Source: Liolophura sinensis
Lineage: Eukaryota > Mollusca > Polyplacophora > Chitonida > Chitonidae
Reading direction: 5' to 3'
DNA: 64,000 nt
Assembly: GCF_032854445.1 (NCBI RefSeq)
Contig: NC_088300.1
Coordinates: forward strand, 26,023,608-26,087,607
Below the pieces are notes generated by a model, which worked only from the letters and a program-made list of their open reading frames with translations, was not told the DNA's origin and ran no database searches. Below are positions 29,601 to 42,800 of the stretch, one piece after another (the stretch's first letter is position 1; each line of letters begins with the position of its first letter). Made by a program: the position numbers and the translations under genes.

Positions 29601-30750
29601 TGTGTGCCGGTGAACCTTTAAGTCATATGGGCTATCCGCACCAGGACTGGAACCTGCTTGAGTTCAGTTGAATCACGTCCTAGGCTCTCGTGCATGTTGA
29701 GCTTCAAAGAAACGCCGTGAAAGCCACTAGAAAGCATTTTAAATCAGAGTGACTGTATAACCATTTGTTTGCTATACCTCGAAAACCTCGAATATCGATG
29801 TCAGTAATCAAGCCTGTAAGCTGATGAACTAAGGATAAAAGGTGTACAGCAAACTGAAAGGAACAGCTATTTTGACATCTATATCATCGCGCATATTTTC
29901 AGTTACTTTGTTTTATAAAGATAGTATATATTCCATGTTGTATAAGCTAATACAGTTTTTATCATTAGATTTAGATTTGTATTGAACAAAATAGCTGGAA
30001 AGTTGTCACAGCTTGATCAGATGCCTGATGTGAGTGTATTTAATTGTAGTACCGATAATTTTTTAACATACTTTTGCAACAGAGACATGTGACAAAGCAT
30101 TCGGCGAAACACGTCAATGACTTGGCTGAATAATTTAGGCCAAGAAACCCTTTTTTATAGATGGCAAACCTGAACCGTTGACCAACTTGGTCTTTCTCGT
30201 GCCATCGGATTATTTGGGGACAGGTGCGTGAACATTGAACACACACCACAGAACCCATCGTCGATCGAGCATTGATGTCGATCGAGCATTGAGGCCAAAT
30301 ACGTCATCAAAGCACCCAGATAGTGTGGGCGAGTGTAGCCAGTTACTCATCGGCGCACGGCTTGAGATCTATGGACAGTCGATGAACTTTGACCTGTCTT
30401 AGTGTGGAGTGAGATAATTTAAAGTTTAACCCGGTTGTCATCTGTGACCGTCAGTTCAGATTTAGCCGTTTGCTCAGCCTTTCCAAATCAAACAGCGTTT
30501 ACCACGGATTCATGTTGGCACCTGACCCCGCTGTTTGGCCATGCACATTACATTGCACATGGGACAACAGCCAAAGATGAGTCAAGATTTATTACAAATA
30601 ACAGAAATTCGAAGAAATGAGAAGGCACAAAGAAGTCCACTTATTGCATTCTTCTAGAGTTACGAACCACTGAACTTGTAGGTACTGATTGCATTCTCCT
30701 TGAGTTATGAACCATTGAACTTGTAGGTACTGACCCCCCACTCCCCCCCA

Positions 30751-30826
<76 letters not shown>

Positions 30827-33800
30827 GCATTAACCGTTGTATCTAGGTATGATTTAAAACCTGATATTTACTTTGTGCGGGTCCCCAAGATACTTCAGTT
30901 TTCAAATTTATTTGTTTGAATTTTTGTACATTTAACGACCTACAAGCAATATTCAAAGTGTCATAAAAGGCCAAATTTATTTTAACTGGACAACCAGTCG
31001 GTAAGCTGCCTGCCTAGTTGTCTGTATATATGTCTATCATCTATATTGTTGTCATCTTGTCTTTTACAATGGCCCATTCTGTCAAACTTTGGACACCCTA
31101 TCTTATACCAAAGAAATTTCAATTTAACGTGAGGGACAGGAGTGTAATGCGACTAAGGCTGTAAGACGGATGTCAAAGCTGTTAAGAATTTGCGCTTGTT
31201 AGATTTCATTCGTGTTTTATAAATTACACACTTTTTCAACTAAACTAAACTCTTTCTTGGACAAACAAAATCAGGCACCCATCTGAAACTTTTCAAATCA
31301 TCTTCTTTGTTTACTTGACAGAGCTGCCCGGATGTTCATCAAGAACGGCAAAGACCGCATTGGCAGTCGGTACAAGAAATGTCTGTACAAACAATACACG
31401 GACGACAGCTACATGGACGAGATAGAGCAGCCTGGGTGGCTAGGACTTGTTGGACCGGTGCTCAGAGCAGAGAAAGGGGACCGGTTTGTGATCCACTTCA
31501 AGAACAAGTGCAAACGCCAGTTTTCCATGCATCCGCACGGTGTCCACTATCTAAAAGACAGCGAAGGTAAGACTGTGGCATTAGAATTGATCCCTCCTGA
31601 AGGACGGAAAGCTGCGGTATAATAATATTCAGATCAATACTGAGTTTAAATAGTACTCCCTAAACGATGTTAAGTACCGCTGATAAAACTTCATCTTCCT
31701 AAACTTAAGTCCATCGAAAGCACGAAAGTTTCTTCAAAATAAGATTAATGACCACCGGGTATTGTCTTCAAATATTTATTAAGGCGTCACCGAAGCGTTT
31801 AATGTCTTAGTGCTAGATGTACATTTTTTGGGGGTCCTTTAACATGCATTTTTTAAATTGTAAGGTGAAAGTCCAGACCTATACTTAAAGTTTAACGCAG
31901 TCTATGTTATTTTATATTGTCTGAAATATGAATGCAAGGGTGTTTCTTCTTGCTGAAAGGCTGTATACATGAATGGTTTGGTCCTTTTAAGATAACTTCT
32001 GGCCGATGGCCAATATGTAACAAACAAGGATCATCTTGTCTTTGAGGTGGACAACCAAGTCATCGTCATAAATCGAAACAAACCCACTTGTTTAAAGTGA
32101 AGAGAGATCAGAATGCAATCAGTTTCCCTAATTAAACACCGGCTGGCTGAAAATAGGACACTGTGCTGCTGGGAGCACGACGTTTGTGAAGTATTTTGTG
32201 GCTTGTAAAACACGTGACTCTGTCAAACAGTGGCGTTATTGGGAAGTGTCACGTAGACATGCGCATTTAGTTGAATTATATCTGTCATTGCTAACTTGTT
32301 TTGGTTCACAAGGTCTGTTCACCTCTAACCTGCTTCGGCCAAGAAATGAAACATTGACACACTGACCTTAAATTTCATCTAATTATCTAGATATTTTTTA
32401 AGTAATTGAAATGAATATTATTTATGGCTGGCATTTTTGGTATCTGGAAAAGGATATGCGTGTGTTTTGAACAATATTCTTTTTCAAGAAACGCAGTATT
32501 TGTAGCTTGTTAAGCAATATATGTATTAACTGTTTAGTTTTTGAACATGTTTCTACAGGAAATTAACGTTTCAAAATTAAAAACACTTATGTGACACAAC
32601 GTGGTCACACCAGATGCTGAAATGATTATCCACTTGTGTCCTGCTGGCGTCCTCAAATGAGCTTATTTTACGATTTTTAGAGTATTAACTTAATTATCCT
32701 ACTTTGACCCAAAGCTGATTAATTCTGTGAATATTTTTTCTTTTCTTAGCGCCCTATACACAACAAAATGGATTTTCATGTTTCCTGATAATTGATATTG
32801 CCCTACATTATCATAGTTTTGCATCAATGCAACGTGTCTTGTTGTCTACCAGGTGCACTGTATATTGACGGCACTTGGGGAAAGTTGAAACAGGACGACA
32901 TGGTTCCCCCTAACGGTTCTCACACCTACATCTGGTCAATACCCGAGAACTTCGCCCCTCTAGACAGCGATCCTAACTGCATGACCTGGGCCTACCACTC
33001 CCATATCAACCCAGCCAGAGACACGAACTCAGGATTAATCGGAGCTTTACTTACCTGCAAAAAAGGTAAAATTCTTTGAATCGTTTTCAGCTCGTCCTGT
33101 TTAGGCGGTAGGTGTTGCCTCATTAGAATTTTGACGAATGCAAATTATCTGTTTGGTTTGGGTTGAAAAATGCGTCAGATATATCAATTTTTATTACAAT
33201 TCTCGCGTGATGTTTGACATATTTTTGAACAGTCCTTGTATAACAATTGGAATTTTCGACTGATCTTCGCAATTACGCAACAAGGAATCAACTTTTGGCT
33301 TTGAAAGACGGGAAGCGCAAACATATGATCGGATGTCTGCCCCCATACGGATCGTATTGTCGCGTTCCGCATTTTGTGACCTTGAGTAACGCTATTTATT
33401 GACTTTTACAGGAATCCTTAACGACGACAACACGAGAAAGGACATAAAATACGACTTCGTCATGCTGTACAAGATATACGACGAGAGCCTGAGCTGGTAC
33501 ATCGACGAGAACCTGGAAAAATGCAAAGACCCCAAACTGTGCAAGGAACTCCTGAGTTCAAACGATCCTGGATTTGCCACCAGCAACATGATGCATGGCA
33601 TCAACGGACGCCTGTTCGGAAATCTGCCAGCTTTCGAGGCCTGTGAAAATGAGCATGTTGTGTGGAACATGATCGGTATGGGTACTGAGATAGATTTACA
33701 CACGGCACACATCAACGGCCAAACCTTCACCGTGAATGACCACAGGTAGGATATTTACTGCCAATTACAGAAAAAAAACTGCGAAACGGTGCAATGAAAA

Positions 33801-36800
33801 AACAATTCCCGTGAAATTGGAAGCCATGTTTCGTGAGTGGGGTAATTGTGAGTACATAAAATTATAATGTTAGAGTTCGTTTCCTAGTAGAAATTTGCTA
33901 AATTGCCATAATGACCGTAGGCTTAATGAAGTTTAATGATCTCAGGAAATCAGCACATGTCGACCAGTCAAACGAATATGGACTTTTATTTGGTCGTCGG
34001 TGCCGACTTCATAAGCCCATCGCAATTGACGTCTTTTGTTCTAAAGAAAAACACCTACTGGTTGGCTCCTGCCAGGTTTTCTATAGACATAATAATCAGC
34101 TCCATGGAGAAATATTTTTGAAAATACACAAATCAACACGGCGAAAAAAATTGACACAAAGATGTTTAGAATTCAATGTGTTTTTGATACGTAGATGGTA
34201 TCATAAAATCATGAATATGTATGTTAGAACGGGTTTAAAAATATTGAAATCAACTTCCAATTGAAAGTCCTCTTTGCGGTGATATCACGACAGATGTCTT
34301 GCGAAAGTCCCATGCAAGCGTAGCTCAACGGCGGTATTATGTAATGTTACGTTGGAGCTGTGATATTGAGTGGGGAGATTCAGAAGGGAATCTGTTTGAC
34401 ATGGGCTTATATCTACAATGACGCATTTTGAAATGGATTTTATTTTTCCGACTTCCTACAACCACACCTTATTGTAATGTATAAAAATATTTTCTTAAGG
34501 AGTTTATGACAGAAAAAGTCTTCAAGTGCAACATCTTGAATTTCCCCATCTATATTGATGGACATATTTATGACTATATTCGCACACCATTCTTCAGTCT
34601 AAATGAATAAGATGTGAACAAGAACAAACCAAGCGAAAGTTTTACTTACTAAGGGGGAAGAAGTAAGTTTGCTGTATGTTTGTTTCCTGTTGCAAATCTA
34701 ACACTGTTTACACAGAGGTTTGCCCCTGCAGGCGCCTCTACAAAATCACTTCCACACAGCCCGCACACTATACGGTGATAACTCTGTTTATTCCAGAATT
34801 GATACGGTGCATTTGTTTGCGGCTGACTTCATGACGGGAGACATGTACCCGAAGAATCCCGGACGATGGCTTATCCAGTGCGCTGTGAACGATCACTACT
34901 CCGGTAAGTACTCCGTGTAACAAGAATATCCTCGCAGCCTTAACTGGCATCTGGAATTACGAAGCTGTCGTAATCTTAACAGGAACTAAACTCTTAACTC
35001 TTTTGGTCTGTTTTAAGACGAATATTGAATCTTTGTGGAGATATATTCAGCACTATTAAGTCGCCGCAGGACTTCCATGGCTCAGTTGGTTATCGCGCTG
35101 GCGCAGCGTAATGACCCAGGAGCCTCTCACCAATGTGTCGCTGTGAGTTGAAGTCCAGCTCATGCTGCCTTCCTCTCCGGCTGTACGTGGGAAGGTCTGC
35201 CAGCAACCTGCGGATGGGAGTGGGTTTCCTTTCAGCCTGGTTTCCTCTCACCACAATGCTGGCCGTGCTTGTGTAAGTAAATATTCTTGAGTACCGCTAA
35301 AATCGCCAATCAAATAAATCAATGAATAAATAAAGTCGCCGCCTAGTTCTTTTATCTTCGACGAGCAGGACTTCGACTGAGCGATGTTGTTGCTGTTTTT
35401 GTGGTGTATTTTTGAAATGCGCATACGTGGCATTGGTCGTGCTTTCTTGATGTCTAATGGTCCCACTTCAATGAAATACTTGTATTTTGTGATGGCAAAA
35501 TGCTTAGAACGTTTACACAAAATGTATATATGTATGAATGTATGCTAAGTTTATATCAGGCTCCTGATCGCAATGTTCCGTCTTTGTAACATACTCCCTG
35601 TCAATACTCCAGGGGTAAAGTTCCTGTAACATAACATTAGCTGTATAGTGAACTGTTCTTCCGTCTTAATTCGTCTTAACACACACTTCCTATAAGCTTG
35701 GCCTATAGGGATAAAATCCTATTGAGCTTCTCATCGTGAAGAAAGGCAGAAGAATGTGGAACTCTGCAATTCTTGTTTGCTGTAACGATTCCATGATTTG
35801 TATCCTGCTATTACCATGTCTTTTTTCCATTTCCATGTCTCCACCAAAGACAGAACGCACATTGACTTAAGACCAAACATCACGTCTTTACCTTTATTTA
35901 GATATAATTTCAAATTACATTGGAAAATGTGATTTATTGTGAGCTATTGAATATTCATACAGTACACATTCACATGTACTGTCAAAATGATGTGCATGAT
36001 TCTAAATGTATTTTATCCCCTTCACACCATAATCCACTTGTTTGTTGGCAAATCAGTATGTTCTTGGCCTCTGCTTACAGACGGTATGCAGGCTTTCTTG
36101 GACGTTAAATCGTGCAGTCAGGAGCGTGCGTACGCTCCCCCAACATGGACGGCTGCCCACAAGACGAGAACCTACTACATCACAGCAGAGGAAGTTTGGT
36201 GGCGTTATGCCCCGTCAGTTTGGAACAAATTCTCCGGAGGCAGCTTGTCTGACCCGTCCAGGTATGAAATCCGTTGCATACATGTACAACCCAGCGGAGG
36301 TTTCTAAAGCTTTTACATAATCTTTGCATTCATGTCTTCTTAAATATTTGCTTTCCATTGCATTTTGTTTTCTGCAAATACAGTTCATAAACGGATCTCC
36401 TCCCGTCCGCTGTATTTTTTTTTTACTCTCTCCATATGTATGATTATTCGCCAAAGTCTTCGATATGCCTGGATCTCTTTCGATATAAAAGGGAGAGGGC
36501 TCTCATTCCAAAAAGGAGTGTTATTGCTCATACATGTCGTGTTGTTGTGTATCTTTGAATACCTTTTTATCTCAAATTTCCAGTCGATCATCGACTTACT
36601 TTGGGAAATCCATGACAAGAATTGGTGGGCAGTACAAGAAAGCTTTGTTCTTTGAATACACTGATGAAACCTTCACAAGGCGAAAGTATCGTTCGGATTC
36701 AGAGATTCATCTGGGGTTTCTGGGTCCAGTGATTCGTGCTGAGGTTGGAGAATCCATTAAAGTTGTATTCAAAAATTACGCATCCAGAAACTACTCGATG

Positions 36801-39800
36801 CACCCACACGGCGCTATGTATGACAAAGCCAACGAGGGTGCCAGCTATAACGACAGCTCTAAAGGTAATGCTGCATTTAGTGTGAAAGAGTACATGTAGT
36901 GGGAAGAGATACATTTAGTGTGAAGGGGTACATTTAGTGTGAAGGAATCCATTTAGTATGAAAGGGTAAATTTTTTGTATAGGGGTACATTTGAAGTGAA
37001 TATACACATTTAGTGTGAAGGATCACATATAGTCTGAAGGAGTACATGTAGCATGAAGGGGTACATTTAGTATGAAGGAGTACATTTAGTGTGAAGGGGT
37101 ACATTTAGTGTGAAGGAATCCATTTAGTATGAAAGGGTACATTTTTTGTATAGGGGTACATTTGAAGTGAATATACACATTTAGTGTGAAGGATCACATA
37201 TAGTCTGAAGGAGTACATGTAGCATGAAGGGGTACATTTAGTATGAAGGAGTACATTTAGTGTGAAGGAGTGCATTTTGTATGAAAGGGTGAAGGTGTAC
37301 TGGGTTGTTCTAAAACTTCGTAAAGTTTAAATAATGAAGTTACCATCAATATTATTCGATATATGTTAGATTGAAATTTAGAAAGTAAAATTGCTTACTC
37401 ATTTAATGGTGCAAATATTGCGCAACCAATGCACATTCCGATGCATACTCTAGATGTTATATAGATAGCATGGTTAACTGTTTTATTGTCATGAGCAACC
37501 CAGTATTCTAAGCCATGATTTTTTTTATGAATTTGTCTCTCAAATATCTGTCATAGAAACAAATAAAATATGCTGCACACAAATACAATTGCACTGCAAT
37601 GAAATGAAATGTATGAACAAACATTACCAGAACTCTTGACATACCGCCTACACCCATTTCACATTGAATCGCGTTCCTGTTCGGACGTGTTGTAGATTCG
37701 TCTATTTGTACAAACCCTCATTTGCTTGTTTGGCACGGTGAGCGACCGAGCTGAGACAAGTTATGCATTCTCCGAATGAAAAAGGTGCAATCTTTTGAAG
37801 TTTGACACTACATTTTGCTATTCAGGGTTACATTGTCCTTAAAATATTGTAATTTCACCATGAAGTTTACTTGGCAGCTTTTGTAATTTGACAACATTCT
37901 TGTAGGGATTTTTTTTAAAATCAGATGTTGCAAGGTCAATATAAAAACTCAAACATTATGTTAAGAATGCGATTATGACAGTTGCCAATATTGTAACCTT
38001 TAATGTATTCGATCAGCCAAAGGTATCAGTCTTATAATATTTAAATCTGGTTGTTTCATATTTTATAGAATAAACGATGTGCTCAAGGGGTTATCGCGGG
38101 CATGGTGTTTAATTTTTTAACCCTGACCGTTGTGAAGCAAAAAAAAAATAATAAATAAATAAAACTTAATAAAATTGATAGCCCACAGAATTTACCAGTA
38201 TTGTTGTCGGTAATAAGTTTGAGTAAAGTGTAATTCAGTAAATTCAATAAAAAATTCCGATGTGGAGCCCTGGTCAGAATAATGCAAATTTGGATGAGTA
38301 ATGTTTCGTATAAAGTATATCAAGTTTCAACACATGCCTGAATCTATATAGAAAATATAGGGTACATATACGAATCTGTATAGAAAATATAGGGTACATA
38401 TACGAATCTATATAGAAAATATAGGGTACATATACGAATCTATATAGAAAATATAGGGTATATATACAATCTATATAGAAAATATAGGGTGCATGTAGTA
38501 GTCCTTCTAAGGCTTTTTTTATACCTAATTAAGACCAAGAACACCAATGCTTGTGTTCCATCCTGTGATAATTTATCGATTATCCTTTCACACGAATACT
38601 ACTATAACACTGAGCTACTAGCAACTTATAGCGGAATACAACAACAACACTCAACTACCAGCAAATTATAGCAAACTTGAAGAACAATCATGTGATAATA
38701 TGCATTTTATCCTAAACCTAACCTAATCCCTGACATACATAAAACATGTATCCACCTTTGTAGCCATCAAAGACAACGCCGTACCACCTGGAGGAATGTA
38801 CACCTACACATGGTATATCCCGGAGAGTTTCGGACCCACTTACAGCGATCCCGACTGCCTCACCAATTTCTACCAATCAGCTGTCGATCCAGTTCGCGAT
38901 ACCAGTTCCGGTTTGGTAGGGCCCCTTCTCACATGTAAAAAAGGCACACTGGATCACGAAGGACGACAGGTACGGTGAAAATACAGCAAATAGCACACCT
39001 AGCCAACAATTACTGTAACCTGACACTGAGATGATTGTAATCATGGAGTACAAATTATCACAGGAGCAAAACTGTTCAAACGTATTTTAGCAGTTAAATC
39101 TAGTATTAGGACTGGACAAAATTCCCATTAGTTGTGCTTTAAAACAAGATAACAAGATAAGTTTTTTGAACCTGTATTACTTTGTAATACACCTTTGTAG
39201 ACCGTGAAGATATTTCTTGCATACACTAATTAGTTTAAAACATGTAATTTAGTTATTTGTTTAATATTTTAGGGTAAATTTTGTCTATTATATATTAAGT
39301 CCATGACTGCGATTAATCCGGCCTTTGCTTCCGGTTTCAACTTGCAGAAGGGAGCTGATAAAGAATTCATTCTAGTGGTGCAAGTCACGAACGAGAATCT
39401 CTCCTGGTACATCGACGAAAATATCAAGAAGCGAATTAAAGACATGAGCAAGATTAACAAGACAGACCCAGCCTTTGTGGAATCCAACAGAATGAGAAGT
39501 AAGTTGAACTGTATATAATGTAAAGGTGTTTACCTTTCCTGAAAAGGCTTTCGTTTGATATACTGTGTCCCTCAAATTAGACCTGGAAATGTATGTAATA
39601 TAACATTTTGAGCTTGTGGTTGTTTAAAAAAGGCTCTTCATGATGATTTGAACATCGTGCTGAGACTAAACAGTTAACCCTTGGGGTAATAAAAGAATCA
39701 ATTGTTGAAGGAAATGTATCGGCAAACCAAGGCATGGTGCTAAAATTAATACATGATCTGTCAAAAATTTGAACACATTTTAACCGGCAGCTTAATATAT

Positions 39801-42800
39801 GTCTTGGCCAGCTAACATTAACGGGTACACATTTACATAGAGCGATGAATTCTAGAAATTCATATCTTTACCAAAACGTTCACACTTTGGAATTTTGCTC
39901 CCGCTAGATCAAGTACCGTATTTTCCCCGGAATTTCGTTTAAAATCAAGTAATCCTTGTCGTTTGTAGGCTTACTTGCTGTATAGTGTGATGTGTATAAA
40001 TTTTGCATCCATCCGTGGAATTGCAAAATCTTACTTTCTAACACCCCCTCCATCTTGAGTGCTGTCAAGTGTTCACAGCAATACTTTCAAAAGTTGGAAC
40101 AAGATGATAATAATCTTGAGATGTTGTAGTATTCCCAGTGTAGGCTTTCACAAAATTTCTTTGATATCCTGTCAATCAAAATGAAGACGCGAATCAAAGG
40201 TTCATGACGCGAATCAAATGTTCATAAACATTTGGTGATAATTCAACGATTTCAGGTTTATCACCATCTGTGCTTTTTTCGTGGGTGAGTATATGTTTTT
40301 CACATATCCGTGAACAGTGAGTCAGTTAAACACTCCGGTTTACTTCACATGTGATACTGAATGCAGTATAAGAAATAAAATGTTCGACGTTAAACTCCAA
40401 CTAATGAATCAATTAATCAACCATCCAATCATTTATTCATTCAGTAAATTTAATTTGCTTTAGTCCTGAAACAATTATACAATGTACTTGCGACGTTATG
40501 GGAGCGACTATTTTCTTAGTAGACGAGTTCTACTGTGTCATAGGACCTGTCAAAGATGTTAGGGGACTGTTTTTGTTCATATCCACTATAAAATGGTCGT
40601 CTGAAAAACGTTTCACAAAAAGTGGTTTAGGGTAGAAGAAGGGTGGAGAGAACGGAGGAGATTGTGAACGTTTGTGAACTTTTAAGTTATTTAAGGAAAG
40701 ATGAGTCGTTTGTCCATCTGGAAAACGTTAAAGGTGTTCGCTAAATTAATGTCAACAAAGGCTGCCTAACATTTTCCACATAACATAGGGCTGTTTTTAT
40801 CTTTAACGACAAAAGACTTGAAACTCTCCTGCTTGGGACCGATTGTATGAGTGACCTAATTCCTAGTTTGATTTTAAATTCTCATTCTAACACAGTTTTA
40901 AGACTGTGCAGTTGTAAGATGAACAGTGACAGCTTGGTAGGATCTCGATCGTTCTTCTTGCTCTGTCTCTCACTGAAATCTCCGTATTCGTTACTCTAAC
41001 AAACAAGGCTTCGCTTTAACCCAAGGAATGTCGTGTTTCCTTGGTTAGCGTTGGACGTACACACAGCCGCGTCATAGTAAACAACTCTAGCGTTACCCAT
41101 TTATACGGTGGTCCATATGTACCACAGCTCCTTGTTTGACACACAGTGACACTTATATTGAGAGACCAATCAAACTAGCGACACTCCTTTTTGTGTAAAT
41201 TAGTGGTGACCCTCGAGCTTGAAAACAGATTTGACGTGCTTAGGTTTGCAGGAGAATATTTAAAGAGTACTGTTACATTTAACCAGAAAAGGTTTGCTTA
41301 TCGGGCGTCGGTTAGGCCTGTTTTGAAGATACTCTTCTGGGAGAATTCGAGAGTATATCACGATGTACATTGAATATTGGGGGTCTTGGACTCGTTCGAA
41401 GAAGCCATCTTAGCGTTACACGACGTCGCCATGACAGTTACGTGATCCTAAGGCTATAAGAGGGCTTGATGGAAGTGACCTTATTGCACCACGATGGCAG
41501 AGAGTATTCCACTAGCATACATTTTGTGATATCACCATTATCACGCAGCCACATTTAGTTATAAAGTACCTGTAAAATAAACTATCTGAAAGTAGCTGCA
41601 TTTAGCACTGCTTACACCTATGAATAAGCAATGGGCGTGTTAAATCATTATTTTATTGCGTCACAACCGTTTGTACAATGCATCATTAGGACAGAATTTC
41701 CCAAAATAAGTTCGGTTGGCAGGTGAAAGTCTTCATCTCTCTCTTTTTTTTATTATATTAGCTTCTTGTTTTTGCTGACAAACATCAAGTACTAGCTTTT
41801 GAAGTTTTTTCGCCCAAAGAAAATTTGAGATCGTGTTGAATTGTATTAAATACTTCTGTGACATGGTCTGAGCCAATATATACCGTTTGTATTTGAACTT
41901 GAATTAAATGTCAGTGTCGCAACACCAAATATTAATAAACGCCAATGTCAGAAACCGATTGCATAAGCACCTTTCGCATTCGGAGATTTCCACACGTGAA
42001 TGTTTACCGGTATAGCTAATGGTGTTGGGTTTTCTGCGGGGAGAAGCATGTCGTTAATAGCCTCTGTTACATTGTACCAGGGTAAGACTCAAAACCTTGG
42101 GTGACACTTTTTTCTGCTGTTTAAACAAACAGCCGCATTCTGCCTAGAATGCAGTATTGCTGGCGGGCATTCCCAGCTCGTGAATAGCTTACGTCGTTAT
42201 AATAAACACGAGTCAATAAAAACGTGCTAGCTTCCAATATTTACCACTGCGTTGCGCAATGGCGTAATTTCAATCCTAATTTCAAGCCCGTGTTTGCCTG
42301 AGCTGCGATCCTAACACCTGTCAAAATGGAGAGCGAAACGTTTGCTTAAAGCACCGTTTGGATTTCGTTTCTATGTAGATTGCCTCGCGGCCGAGCCGGA
42401 CAACGTAACATACGGTGATTGCTGCGACAGGCCCGTTTTACAAGATTAGGCGCTCGTTCAATAAAAAACAAAGCTGTAAGATCATATTCAGAGTAACTAC
42501 AATCGTGACAGATGCTTTTCTCCACATGTATACAGGAAGTGGTAATAGTATAGATAACTTGACAGAAGACATATTTATTCTGAAACACTGGTCCCAAGGG
42601 CAATGCGAATTCTTCTGAATTTTACACAAAGAAATCTTTCCATGTACCATAAACATTAATAGCCATTTTAAGTGATGTGCTCGAAGCCCTCTGAAGGACT
42701 TGATTTATTGCGCAAACTATAAGAAGGATATTATATGAGATGTATAAATCGTGCAGAATTTATTATAAGCTGAAAGGATGCGCATGCAAGGTGGTATTAA

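Larger units (their letters stand above)
23624..31321. other. Intron 1 (7.7 kb)
   Basis: Phase-2 intron from GTGAGT at 23624 to CAG at 31321. It contains a two-copy 45-bp tandem repeat and an (AC)n(AT)n tract near its 3' end, listed separately. No convincing alternative exon was seen inside. Confidence 0.85.
36865..38763. other. Intron 7 (1.9 kb) with two tandem arrays
   Basis: Phase-1 intron from GTAATG to CCTTTGTAG. It holds the 19/171-bp array at its start and a 32-bp array near its end. The middle is AT-rich with nothing else recognisable. Confidence 0.85.
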
